A stretch of 64,000 nt of DNA from Mesorhabditis belari (Eukaryota > Nematoda > Chromadorea > Rhabditida > Rhabditidae): positions 1,137,501-1,201,500 of the forward strand of contig CAUEEP010000934.1 of the NCBI GenBank assembly GCA_958450365.1. Reading direction: 5' to 3'. Of this stretch, positions 55,561 to 64,000 are shown in pieces. The stretch's first letter is position 1. The number at the start of each line of letters is the position of its first letter. Under the pieces are notes generated by a model. The model was not told the origin of the DNA. It was given only the letters and a program-made list of their open reading frames with translations, and searched no databases. The translations under genes and the position numbers were made by a program.

Positions 55561-55642
55561 CAGGATAGGACAGAACCAGACCTAGAGCTGCGGTAACTAG
55601 AGTTGAACACGTCGGTTCTTTTATGGGCTGGGAATTCAAAAC

Positions 55643-55722
55643 ATGGTCGGCGCCGGGATTCGAACCAGCCACCTCTCGCTTACCGGCCGAACGCTCGAAC
55701 ACTCGACAATGAGCTACATCGA
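55643..55722 (-). pseudogene. tRNA-like sequence, best of the set
   Basis: Minus strand: GATGTAGCTCATTGTCGAGT (A box TAGCTCATTGTCG) and GGTGGCTGGTTCGAATCCCG (exact B box GGTTCGAATCC), 40-45 bases apart. The T stem pairs, but the 5' and 3' ends do not form a full acceptor stem. Could be a divergent tRNA or a SINE promoter. Confidence 0.45.
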
Positions 55723-56129
55723 CATGTATCCTATTGCGGCTAGAATAGGGCCTTACCTTAGGGTCAGATTTGAATATGGCAGGACAAGTCCAAATCCAGG
55801 TCTAGAGTCCGGGCAGATCCAAAAGGGGGATCAGGCCCAAGACTCGGCTCAGTTTAGGCCAAGTCCAGGTTAGGTTAGAGCCAAATTCAGGCTATCTCTA
55901 GGCCAGATTCAGGCTATCTCTAGGCCAGACTCAGGCTATCTCCAAGCCTGTGTTTTACTGTCATCATCAAAGTTAGAAAAATCACCCCTAAAACTGTCTA
56001 TGCTCTCTTCCGGCCATTTCCCTTTTGTACATCGATGAGGCGGATCGAATGGATCTTTTTCATCCCCATTTCCCCAAATACTCTCACAATATTTGCATAT
56101 CTTTCCACACTTTTTCTCCAATTTCAATT

Positions 56130-56690
56130 GCGAAAAATTTTGGATCGTATTTTGCTTTTCTTTCCTTTTTTTTCGCTTTATTTGTCAATCAAAAACGGCA
56201 CGCGCCACGCGACACCAAAATTTTGTGTCCATTTTTGCCTCGTTTCTTGCTTTGTTTGTCATTTTTGAATCAATTTTTCGATCAATCTTTAATCTTCAAA
56301 GCAAATTGAGTAATTAAAACGACATCTAAGCACCAGATATGCCAGATCCTTCGCGTTTCAGCTTCTTTTACGTTTCATTCACTCAAAGTTCACTTAAAGA
56401 ACAAGCAATCGGCTTAAACGCAGCTCCTTTAGCAACCTTTAGCCACCGTTTCCTTGTCTTTGATCTTTCAACTAACCAATTTACTCAGAAATCTTTAAAT
56501 TCAGCTTTCTATAGTCAAAAAAACAACTGTGTGAATCGATAAAGCTAAGATTTTTCGAAAGAATAAACATTGAGGAGCTTTTAAAGTCCGTTTTTCATGA
56601 ATCATCTCATCTTTGAGATCTAAAAAGGACAAAAATGACGAATCGATTCTGAAATCTTTTTGATAAACAACTTTTATTTGGTGATGTTTC
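56130..56690. other. AT-rich interval, nothing recognised
   Basis: Overlapping short frames in all three plus frames, none with a domain. Confidence 0.45.
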
Positions 56691-56799
56691 AGAGGTTTTC
56701 AAGTTGATAAAGCTTTTTGGATCGCTTTTTTGCTAGCTTTTTTAATAGCCAATACTCAAGCTTATTTTTATGCAGTACTAACTCCTTTTGTAAACGAAA

Positions 56800-57285
56800 A
56801 TCGTCTAGCAAATCGTCTGGCAAATCGTTTAGCAAATCGTCTAGCAAATCGTCTAGCAAATCGTCTAGCAAATCATCTAGCAAATCATCTAGCAAATCGT
56901 CTAGCAAATCGTCTAGCAAATCGTCTGGCAAATCATCTAGCAAAGCATCTACCAAATCATCTAGCAAATCATCTAGCAAATCATCTGGCAAATCGTCTAG
57001 CAAATCGTCTGGCAAATCATCTAGCAAAGCATCTACCAAATCATCTAGCAAATCATCTGGCAAATCGTCTAGCAAATCGTCTGGCAAATCATCTAGCAAA
57101 TCGCCTAGCAAATCATCTAGCAAATCGTTTAGGAGTTCGTTTCGCAAAGCATCTAGCAAATCATCTAGCAAATCGTCTAGCAAATCGTCTAGCAAATCAT
57201 CTAGCAAATCGTCTGGCAAATCATCTAGCAAAGCATCTACCAAATCATCTAGCAAATCATCTAGCAAATCATCTAGCAAACCATT
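56800..57285. repeat. 12-bp minisatellite (AAATCGTCTAGC)
   Basis: About 40 units with ATC/GTC and TAGC/TGGC variants and irregular higher-order blocks (for example the AAAGCATCTACC unit at 56944, 57028 and 57232). Open in two plus frames (Ser-Lys-Ser-Ser; Ala-Asn-Arg-Leu) and one minus frame (Asp-Asp-Leu-Leu). An artefact of period 12 is the simplest reading. Confidence 0.95.
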
Positions 57286-57299
57286 TCTTTCTCGATTCT

Positions 57300-57955
57300 G
57301 GTTTAGTTACTCAAAAACTCAAATCCTTGCTCAAATCTCAAAATCTCCTTGCTTAAATCTCAAAATCTTCTTGCTTAAATCTCTTAAATCTTAAATCTCT
57401 TAAACAACAACTCAATCCTTCCTTAAATCTCAATCCAATCAAGCTAATTTTGAAGAAAAACCTCGAAAATTGTAAAAACTGGATCATTGAAGCGGTTCAA
57501 GAATTCCGGTGTACTGGATGAATTGCCAGTTGCATTTACGTCTGCTTGCTCGGTTCAATTACGCAATTTGATCGAAAGTGACTCAACAAATTTGTTTGCT
57601 AAACTTTTTATGCAAAAAAAACCCAAACCTTTTCACTCTTTTTTGTTTGTAAATGGTAAATTCTCAAGCGCTTTTCCTCGCTGACTGACCTATTCAAACA
57701 AAAGAGAAAAATGCCATTTTCAAATCGAAAACTCACCTTTCTTTCGCTGAATTTTAATAATCAAAAGAAAAAAATTTGCATTTTGATTATTTTCGATACT
57801 TTGCACGTATAGAATGGCGTGTGTTTTTCAAAAAGCAAAAATTTTTTTGGAAACTTTTCGCACGCTGCAGCGCGCTGTCTAACCCACTAAATAACGATAA
57901 ATTTCTGAATTTTCTGTAGTAGATCTTCTTTTTAATGTTTTTTAGATAATCTTTT
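57300..57955. other. Interval with CAAAATCTCCTTGCTTAAAT-type short repeats
   Basis: A few tandem CTTAAATCT units lie at 57350-57405. No gene supported. Confidence 0.5.
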
Positions 57956-57956
57956 A

Positions 57957-58382
57957 TTAGGTTTGGAAGAAAGTTTGTAGAAATGTTTGTAGAAATGTTT
58001 TATAAGGAACCAAATTTACAGAGCTAAGGAACGAAATTCAGAGAGCCGGAACCAAACTTAGAGAGATAAGGAACCAAGCTAGAGAGATAAGGAACCAAAC
58101 TTAGAGAGCTAAGGAACCAAATTTAGAGAGATAAGGAACCAAACCTAGAGAGATAAGGAACCAAACTTAGAGAGATAAGGAACCAAACCTAGAGAGCTAA
58201 GGAACCAAACCTAGAGAGATAAGGAACCAAATTTAGAGAGATAAGGAACCAAACTTAGAGAGATAAGGAACCAAACTTAGAGAGATAAGGAGTTTGGTTC
58301 CTTATCTCTCTAAGTTTGGTTCCTTCGCTCTCTAAATTTGGTTCCTTATAAAACATTTCTACAAACTTTCTTCCCAACCTAA
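57957..58382. mobile_element. Palindromic element with a minisatellite in its loop
   Basis: Ends TTAGGTTTGGAAGAAAGTTT, GTAGAAATG... and the inverse CATTTCTACAAACTTTCTTC, CCAACCTAA. Next to each end is AAGGAACCAAATTT or its inverse. The middle, 58020-58300, is a 22-bp array (GAGAGATAAGGAACCAAACT + TA) of about 12 units. At 58290-58292 the unit abruptly inverts and two inverse units lead back to the right arm. Confidence 0.88.
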
Positions 58383-58527
58383 TTTGTAGAAAAGTTTGCA
58401 CAGTGATTTCTCCAGAACCAAGCCATCAATTCTTGCCAGATTTCTTTTGATAAACGACTATATTTATAAAAAAAATTAGAGTAGGCTTCAGGTAAAAATA
58501 AGAGATTTCTTCAGCTGAAGTGACTTG

Positions 58528-58577
58528 GCTCAGGCTTAGGCTAAGGCTTAGGCTTAGGCTTAGGCTAAGGCTTAGGC
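58528..58577. repeat. Interstitial telomere-like tract (TTAGGC)n
   Basis: CTTAGGCTTAGGCTTAGGCT with TAAGGC variants, about eight units; opposite orientation to 34178-34300. Flanked by an inverted pair, AGAGATTTCTTCAGCTGAAG at 58501 and TTTAGCTGAAGAAATCTCTT at 58669. Confidence 0.85.
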
Positions 58578-58965
58578 TGGTCATTTAAAAGGGCCTTGAG
58601 ACAAGTTTTTAATGGGTTAATGGTAAAAACTTACCAAAAGCTGGTCAATTAAAAACTAATCAAGTCACTTTAGCTGAAGAAATCTCTTAGTTTTTTCTCT
58701 TCTTTCTCTTCAGCTGAAGAAATATCGGTACTTGTCGGTTATACATCCACAAATAATACACGATAATTTAAGAACATTCCCTAGTGAGTGCCAAAGATGA
58801 CATTAAAAAAATTATTTTTGAAATATAGCTTCTCTGTAAAAAAATTTTTGGCTAAAAATAGAGATTATAAAACGTAAGGCTTATTGTTGTTAGCTTTACC
58901 TCATAAGAAATCGTTTTTCTGATGCGATTTCAGAATGATTTAATGAAGTGATCTGAATTTTTGAT

Positions 58966-59217
58966 GAAGTGATCTGAATTCCAGCTGGAAAGTAATAATT
59001 TTACAAAAAATCTCTAAAATTTTGCTGGAAAGCTGTACTCATTTTTACTCGGATAGGTCCAGGTCAGGCCAGGCCCAGACGGGTCCGCGCCAGGCCAGGT
59101 TCGAGCCAGGTCAGGTCCGGGTAGACCCAGATTTAATGAAGTGATCTGAATTCCAGCTGGAAAGTAATAATTTTACAAAAAATCTCTAAAATTTTGCTGG
59201 AAAGCTGTACTCATTTT
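58966..59217. repeat. Direct repeat of 80 bp with a 26-bp-array fragment between
   Basis: TGATCTGAATTCCAGCTGGA onward occurs at 58967-59045 and again at 59141-59217. Between them lies a piece of the 55.3-kb array unit. Confidence 0.85.
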
Positions 59218-59597
59218 TTTTGAGCAATTTTTTAAAGTCAACTTGTAAATAATAGAAGAAAATATCCTTGAATTTGTGGTTTCGTTTTGAAGAAATTTGA
59301 GTGAAACTTTTTTGCGCGAACTTTCTTTCCAATCTAATAGATCTATTAGAAAACAGATCGACACTTTCGCGCGTCTGTAACCCCCTTGTCTTTACCGTAT
59401 TTTTAAATATTAATATTACCATTGTGTAGCCCTTGAAAAGAGCTTTTAGAAAATGTATAACACTAATAGTTTAAACTCAAAGACAATGGAGTTACAGACG
59501 CGCGAAAATGACGATCGTTTTTCAAATATCATTATTCCATTGTCCAGAACTGTAAATCTTGCAATTTACCACTTTATTATGCGATTTCCATTTCAGG

Positions 59598-62500
59598 ATG
59601 GTGTTCTCGGAAATCACGGGCACACTTTCTTTCCTTCAGCCACAACCCGACGACGATATCGCCGATCGACTGCACTATTACTACACGAGCACGTTTTTGC
59701 TCCTGACAGCGGTCAGTTGTTTTTTTGTTAAAATACTTTTTGAGTACCGTACCTACTAGGTTTTTTCTACTATTAGGTTCGCAAGTTATAAACGATCCTT
59801 TTTAGGCAACAACTTGTTTATTTCATAGAACGCACAAAAAAAACATTAATCCAAAAGGTATTCTCCATTATCGATAACTTCTTGCCATCTTTGGCGCAAT
59901 TCCTTGATAGATTCTCAAAAAACGTCCTTCTGAGCGTCCTTCTGAGCGTTCTGAGCGTCCTCCTGAGCATCTGAGCGTCCTTGTGAGCGTCTGACCGTCC
60001 TTCTGAGCGTTCTGAGCGTCCTTGTGAGCGTCTGACCGTCCTCCTGAGCATCTGAGGGTCCTCCTGAGCGTTCTGAGCTTCCTCCTGAGCGTTCTGAGCT
60101 TCCTCCTGAGCGTTCTGAGCGTCTGAGCGTCCTTCTGAGCGTCTGACCGTCCTCCTGAGCGTTCTGAGCGTCCTCCTGAGCGTTCTGAGCGTCTGAGCGT
60201 CCTTCTGAGCGTCTGAGCGTCTTTCTGAGCGTTCTGAGCGTCCTCCTGAGCGTCCTCCTGAGCATCTGAGCGTCCTCCTGAGCGTCTGAGCGTCCTTCTG
60301 AGCAAAGTAGAAATCAAGTGCGTTTTTGACTTGTGCATAATCATCGAAAAGTTTTCCATAGAGGAATTGCTTTAACGATTGAAACAAATGGTAATTTGAG
60401 GGTGCTAGGTCGGGTAAATAAAGCGCATATGGTAGAAGTTTCCAGCCAAGCTCGTCGTTTTTTGTGAGTGACTTTTTCTGTATGCGATTTTGCGTTCTCT
60501 TCCAAAAAACGGACCTTCGACGGATTGATGCCCAATTTCTTCAATGAGTCACTAACTCTCATCAACTGTTTTGAGTAGAGATCAGCATCGATGTTATGCA
60601 TAGGATTCACCAACTCATAGTACACCAAACCTCTAGAATTCCACCAGCAACGAAGTTTGATAGTTTGCTGAAATAGGTGCCTTTTAGAAAATAAATTAGT
60701 CTAAAATAATAACAAATTAGTCTAAAACAAATACTAAAACTAAAATCCTCAACAAATGGTGCTCTTTTAGGTGTTGATTTCGTTAAAAATGTTTGGCGGT
60801 CGGCCGATCGAGTGCTGGCTGCCGGCCGAGTATCGCAAAAGTTGGGAAGAGTACACGGGTTTGTTTAATATTACATTTTTAATGTTGCATTTTTAATATT
60901 ACATTAATATTAAATATTAAATATTTGATTATTAGATCTTAGATTTTCTAGATTATAGAACTTACTATGAATAGATATTGTTTAGAGATGTACTGCTTAG
61001 AGATGTACTGTTTAGAGATGTACTGCTTAAAGATGTACTGTTTAGAGATGTACTGTTTAGAGATGTACTGCTTAGAGATGTACTGCTTAAAGATGTACTG
61101 TTTAGAGATGTACTGTTTAGAGATGTACTGCTTAGAGATGTACTGCTTAGAGATGTACTGCTTAGAGATGTACTGTTTAGAGATGTACTGCTTAGAGATG
61201 TACTGTTTAGAGGTGTACTGCTTAGAGATGTACTGCTTAGAGATGTACTGCTTAGAGATGTAGGGTTTAGAGATGTACTGTTTAGAGATGTACTGCTTAG
61301 AGATGTACTGTTTAGAGATGTACGGCTTAGAGATGTACTGCTTAGAGATGTACTGCTTAGAGATGTACTGTTTAGAGGTGTACTGCTTAGAGATGTACTG
61401 TTTAGAGATGTACTGTTTAGAGATGTACTGTTTAGAGGTGTACTGCTTAGAGATGTACTGTTTAGAGATGTACTGTTTAGAGATGTACTGTTTAGAGATG
61501 TACTGCTTAGAGATGTAGGGTTTAGAGGTGTACTGCTTAGAGATGTACAGCTCAGAGATGTACTGTTTAGAGATGTACTGCTTAAAGATGTATTGCTTAG
61601 AGATGTACTGCTTAGAGATGTACTGCTTGGAGATGTACTGCTTGGAGATGTACTGACTTACTGTTTAGAGATGTACTGCTGGGCCCGGAGCACCTACTTC
61701 ACCCCGTTTCATGAGGAGCTTCCCGAAGCTGATGATCGAGCAAAAGTGAGTGCTAGCTGCTGGATAAACTAATGAAAAATAAACAATTTTTTGAATTTTA
61801 TAGATCTAGATAAGAATTTTAGAAATTTATTTGCATATTTCCAGAAAATGGTCTCCTATTATCAATGGGTTCCTTTCTATTTCGTTGTCGTTGCTTTCAC
61901 TTTCTATGCTCCGTGTCTTATTTGGAGGATCATGTACGATAAATCGGGTAAATGAAGTTAAAGGTGGAAAGAACGATCATCAACTATCAACTACACTAAG
62001 TTTGAACCTGCTTTTAGTTTTATTTCCCCATAGATCTTGCTTTACAGGTCTCAAGGGCAAAAAACTAAAAGCAGATTCGAACTCAGCTTAGCCGATTCTA
62101 TAAGGTGAGCGTTTCGAAAGATCACAGCAAGTGCTGCCTTCTATTTATTCTTACAGGACTTCGAGTCCATGCTTGTATGTATGCTTTCGAATTTAGAAAA
62201 GTCTATTGTAGCTGATGTTAGCTCAAAAGTTTAGGCATTCGTTTGAAAGACATCATGAGTTTTGCCAACGATAAGAGCAATGTGCGTCCGGGTGAGTGTG
62301 GGAATGAGAAAAAGAAGTGAAAGTTGATCTATTTCAGAGTCCCGTCAAGCCAACATCAAGGGTCTTTCGGCTCATTTGTCCTCCGTTTTCAAGCATCGCT
62401 TCAAATTTGGAACAGATCATCCATTCCATCACAAGTATGACTCTTTTTAAGTCCTCAAACATCTAATACTTGGCTTAGCAAGAGAGAAATAAGGTTTTTA

Positions 62501-62918
62501 AGAAATAAGAAATAAGAATCAGAGCTAGCCCTTGCAAGGACAAGAATCAGAGCTAGCCCTTGCAAGGACAAGAATCAGAGCTAGCCCTTGCAAGGACAAG
62601 GATCAGAGCTAGCCCTTGCAAGGACAAGGATCAGAGCTAGCCCTTGCAGGGACAAGGATCAGAGCTAGCCCTTGCAAGGACAAGGATCAGTTCAGAGTTG
62701 GCCTTCAAGACCAGGCCTGGCTTATCGTAAGGCCTGGCCCAACAACCCTCCTTATCATTTCCAGGATCATGCGTTTCTTCAACTTCCGCTACTACGAGGC
62801 TTACCTCACTTTCCTCTACATTGGGATCAAGTTTCTCTATCTGATCAACGTGTTGTTTCAAATGATCTTGATGAATCGTTTCCTCCAGACAGAATCCTAT
62901 GGGATTTATGGATATGGA
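59598..62918 (+). CDS. Innexin gap-junction protein (5' seven exons, continues beyond the window)
   Basis: ATG at 59598 directly after CCATTTCAG, a possible trans-splice site. Exons 59598-59711, 60771-60858, 61669-61745, 61845-61947, 62235-62291, 62338-62434 and 62765-62918 join in phase for 230 codons. Landmarks in family order: LRPQ-like start FLQPQPDDDIADRLHYYYTS, first membrane helix, PIECWLPAEYRKSWEEYTEM, YCWARSTYF (first extracellular loop), the innexin signature YYQWVPFYFVVVAF (second helix), APCLIWRIMYDKSG, IRLKDIMSFANDKSNVRP, then FFNFRYYEAYLTFLYIGIKF and LYLINVLFQMILMNRF (third helix). Innexins form invertebrate gap-junction channels in the plasma membrane. Family members are about 370-430 residues, so the second loop, fourth helix and C-terminus should lie past 64000. 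The exon 7 donor is GTATGT at 62919. Introns 1, 2, 6 and 7 hold a mariner relic, a 15-bp array, a 28-bp array and the right-edge array. Confidence 0.88.
59772..60650 (-). pseudogene. Mariner transposase relic with a minisatellite in its coding frame
   Basis: Left terminus TTAGGTTCGCAAGTTATAAA after TA at 59770; the right terminus was not found. The minus strand encodes GLVYYELVNPMHNIDADLYS, NPSKVRFLEENAKSHTEK, DLAPSNYHLFQSLKQFLY and DYAQVKNALDFYFAQ. Then comes the repeat array (59922-60304), and the natural end ESIKELRQRWQEVIDNGEYL. In the HDNARPH position the sequence reads EENAKSH (second Asp replaced by Glu), and the third Asp (SDYHLF) is Asn. The copy is therefore catalytically dead even apart from frameshifts. 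It lies in innexin intron 1. Confidence 0.85.
59922..60304. repeat. Compound GAGCGTCCTCCTGAGCGTTC array
   Basis: Mixed 9-, 12- and 15-bp steps of CTGAGCGTCCTC and CTGAGCGTT. All three minus frames stay open across most of it (Ala-Gln-Lys-Asp, Arg-Arg-Thr-Leu, Gly-Arg-Ser-Asp). It lies exactly between the FYFAQ and ESIKEL codons of the mariner relic. Confidence 0.95.
60972..61668. repeat. 15-bp splice-acceptor-like minisatellite (GATGTACTGTTTAGA)
   Basis: About 46 units of GATGTACTGCTTAGA / GATGTACTGTTTAGA filling innexin intron 2. Exon 3 itself begins AGATGTACTGCTGG after CTGTTTAG, so the unit equals the acceptor plus the first codons of the exon. A final irregular unit (GATGTACTGACTTACTGTTTAG, 61647-61668) precedes the exon. 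Confidence 0.95.
62510..62690. repeat. 28-bp minisatellite in innexin intron 6
   Basis: Six units of AATCAGAGCTAGCCCTTGCA plus AGGACAAG. It lies between exon 6 (ends 62434) and exon 7 (starts 62765). Confidence 0.95.
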
Positions 62919-63089
62919 GTATGTGGAGTGTTCAAATTGAGTTTCAAGAGCTACAAGAAAAGCAAGACAAGCCTGGACATGTTCAGCTTTATACAAGATT
63001 GGGCAAAATTACCTGGACAAGAAACTTCTTTGAATGTTATTTGTCAACCATTCCATAAAACTTTTATAATTCTTTTTCTATAAACTCTT

Positions 63090-63495
63090 AACTCAAAGAG
63101 TTAACTATAAACTCAAAAAAAGTAGTTACACTTTTCTAATCTTAAGACTGTTGTTGTTGTAAATGTTGCTTTTTCTCGAGTTTTTCAAAAGCTAAAAAAA
63201 GCGCTGAAAAGGGAGAAAATGAAGCTCCGCATTAGGAAAATGAAGCTCCGCAATTACCCGATGCTTTGTGGTTCGAAAGAAAAGCCGGTCAACAGATTTT
63301 TCATTTCAATAATGTCCCAATAGGTTAAAGCATGAATCCATTTATATTATGGAGAAAATTATACAGTTAAATTGGCTAGCTGCAAAGTTAAAACGAAGAA
63401 CTCTTGTCCGGATAATTTTGCTCAACCCTGTATGCCACAGTTGACATACTACCAATTAGCCTTGCTGTCCGAACGAAATTCTGTCGGATCGGCTC
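63090..63495. other. Innexin intron 7 sequence, nothing recognised
   Basis: No frame resembling the expected remaining innexin exons on the plus strand. Confidence 0.5.
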
Positions 63496-63499
63496 GGAT

Positions 63500-64000
63500 T
63501 CGATCCGATAAAGGCTTTTATCGGCTCGGATTGGTCTGATGGATTGGATTGATCTGATGGATTGGATTGGTCTAATGAATCGGGTCATTGGATCGGCTTC
63601 GAGGCAATCCGGATTAGATTCATCGGATTGATCTGATGAATCGGATTGATCTGATGGATCGGATTGATCTGATGGATCGGATTGGTCTGATGAATCGGGC
63701 CATTGGATCGGCTTCGAGGAAATCCGGATTAGATTCATCGGATTGATCTGATGGATCGGATTGATCTGATGGATCGGATTGATCTGATGGATCGGATTGA
63801 TCTGATGGATCGGATTGATCTGATGGATCGGATTGATCTGATGGATCGGATTGATCTGATGGATCGGATTGGTCTGATGAATCGGGCCATTGGATCGGCT
63901 TCGAGGAAATCCGGATTAGATTCATCGGATTGATCTGATGGATCGGATTGATCTGATGGATCGGATTGATCTGATGGATCGGATTGATCTGATGGATCGG
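63500..64000. repeat. 18-bp minisatellite with higher-order units (window edge)
   Basis: Unit CTGATGGATCGGATTGAT, up to nine in a row. Runs are separated by an interrupting block beginning GGATCGGCTTCGAGGMAATC at 63592, 63707 and 63891. Open frames on both strands are by-products of the 18-bp period. The array runs off the right edge. Confidence 0.95.

Noticed and set aside
56689..57394. Long Ser/Lys, Ala/Asn/Arg/Leu and Asp/Leu frames on both strands
   Set aside because: By-products of a 12-bp period. No start context, splice support or non-repeat domain.
59818..60387. 189-codon Arg/Gln/Asp-rich protein
   Set aside because: A minisatellite within a mariner relic, flanked on both sides by recognisable transposase sequence.
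60978..61772. 264-codon open frame reading into an innexin exon
   Set aside because: It is the 15-bp array in the Arg-Asp-Val-Leu-Leu frame. The innexin frame enters only at the last acceptor, and exon 2 cannot join the array in this frame.
62055..62091. Possible extra innexin exon (GLKGKKLKADSNSA)
   Set aside because: It starts after a good acceptor and in phase but hits a stop within 15 codons. The exon at 62235-62291 matches the family instead.

Overview
The window reads as a gene-poor, repeat-rich stretch of a nematode nuclear genome. The evidence is short GT-AG introns with TTTCAG/TTTTAG acceptors, an innexin gene, an astacin-type metalloprotease with a C-terminal ShK-like domain (a common nematode arrangement), and degenerate tracts of the nematode telomere hexamer TTAGGC (CCTAAG near 34.2 kb, TTAGGC near 58.55 kb). 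The species is not identified. Most long open frames are by-products of minisatellites whose unit is a multiple of 3; real coding sequence sits in exons of 30 to 220 bases, assembled here by hand from splice sites and reading phase.

Layout. 0-7.6 kb: a 31-bp higher-order satellite, a dispersed palindromic repeat family, a GC-rich 15-bp array and decayed Tc1-type transposases. 7.8-11.1 kb (+): exons of a hydrophobic, possibly serpentine-receptor-like protein, invaded by terminal-inverted-repeat elements. 11.2-16.5 kb (-): a pogo-like transposase relic and a PDZ-domain gene carrying a 1.2-kb inverted-repeat element in one intron. 16.7-19.9 kb: a bed of palindromic elements including a hAT-like MITE with an exact 8-bp target duplication, plus one EGF-like exon. 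20.0-20.6 kb: a second membrane-protein fragment. 21.4-24.6 kb: two broken halves of an atlastin-like GTPase in opposite orientation, with an unrecognised gene between. 25-29 kb: a six-exon gene with two in-frame stops, bracketed by inverted paralogous fragments. 30.1-31.6 kb (-): a complete compact homeobox gene. 34.7-42.6 kb (-): an astacin metalloprotease in 11 exons, with a mariner remnant in one intron and both a second mariner remnant and an orphan PTP4A/PRL phosphatase exon in another. 42.9-59 kb: almost only transposon remnants and arrays. 59.6-63 kb (+): the 5' seven exons of an innexin, running off the window.

Main points. (1) Each long innexin intron is filled by a transposon or an array, and the 15-bp array before exon 3 has the sequence of that exon's own 3' splice site. 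(2) Two mariner copies carry complementary internal deletions, one lacking the catalytic part and one lacking the N-terminal DNA-binding part. (3) Minisatellites have grown inside transposons, once inside a transposase frame and once inside the loop of a palindrome. (4) About 0.7 kb of the astacin gene, including part of one exon, has been copied 9.4 kb away between 57-bp direct repeats. No complete new pathway or defence system is visible. Exon boundaries were inferred by eye without transcript data.
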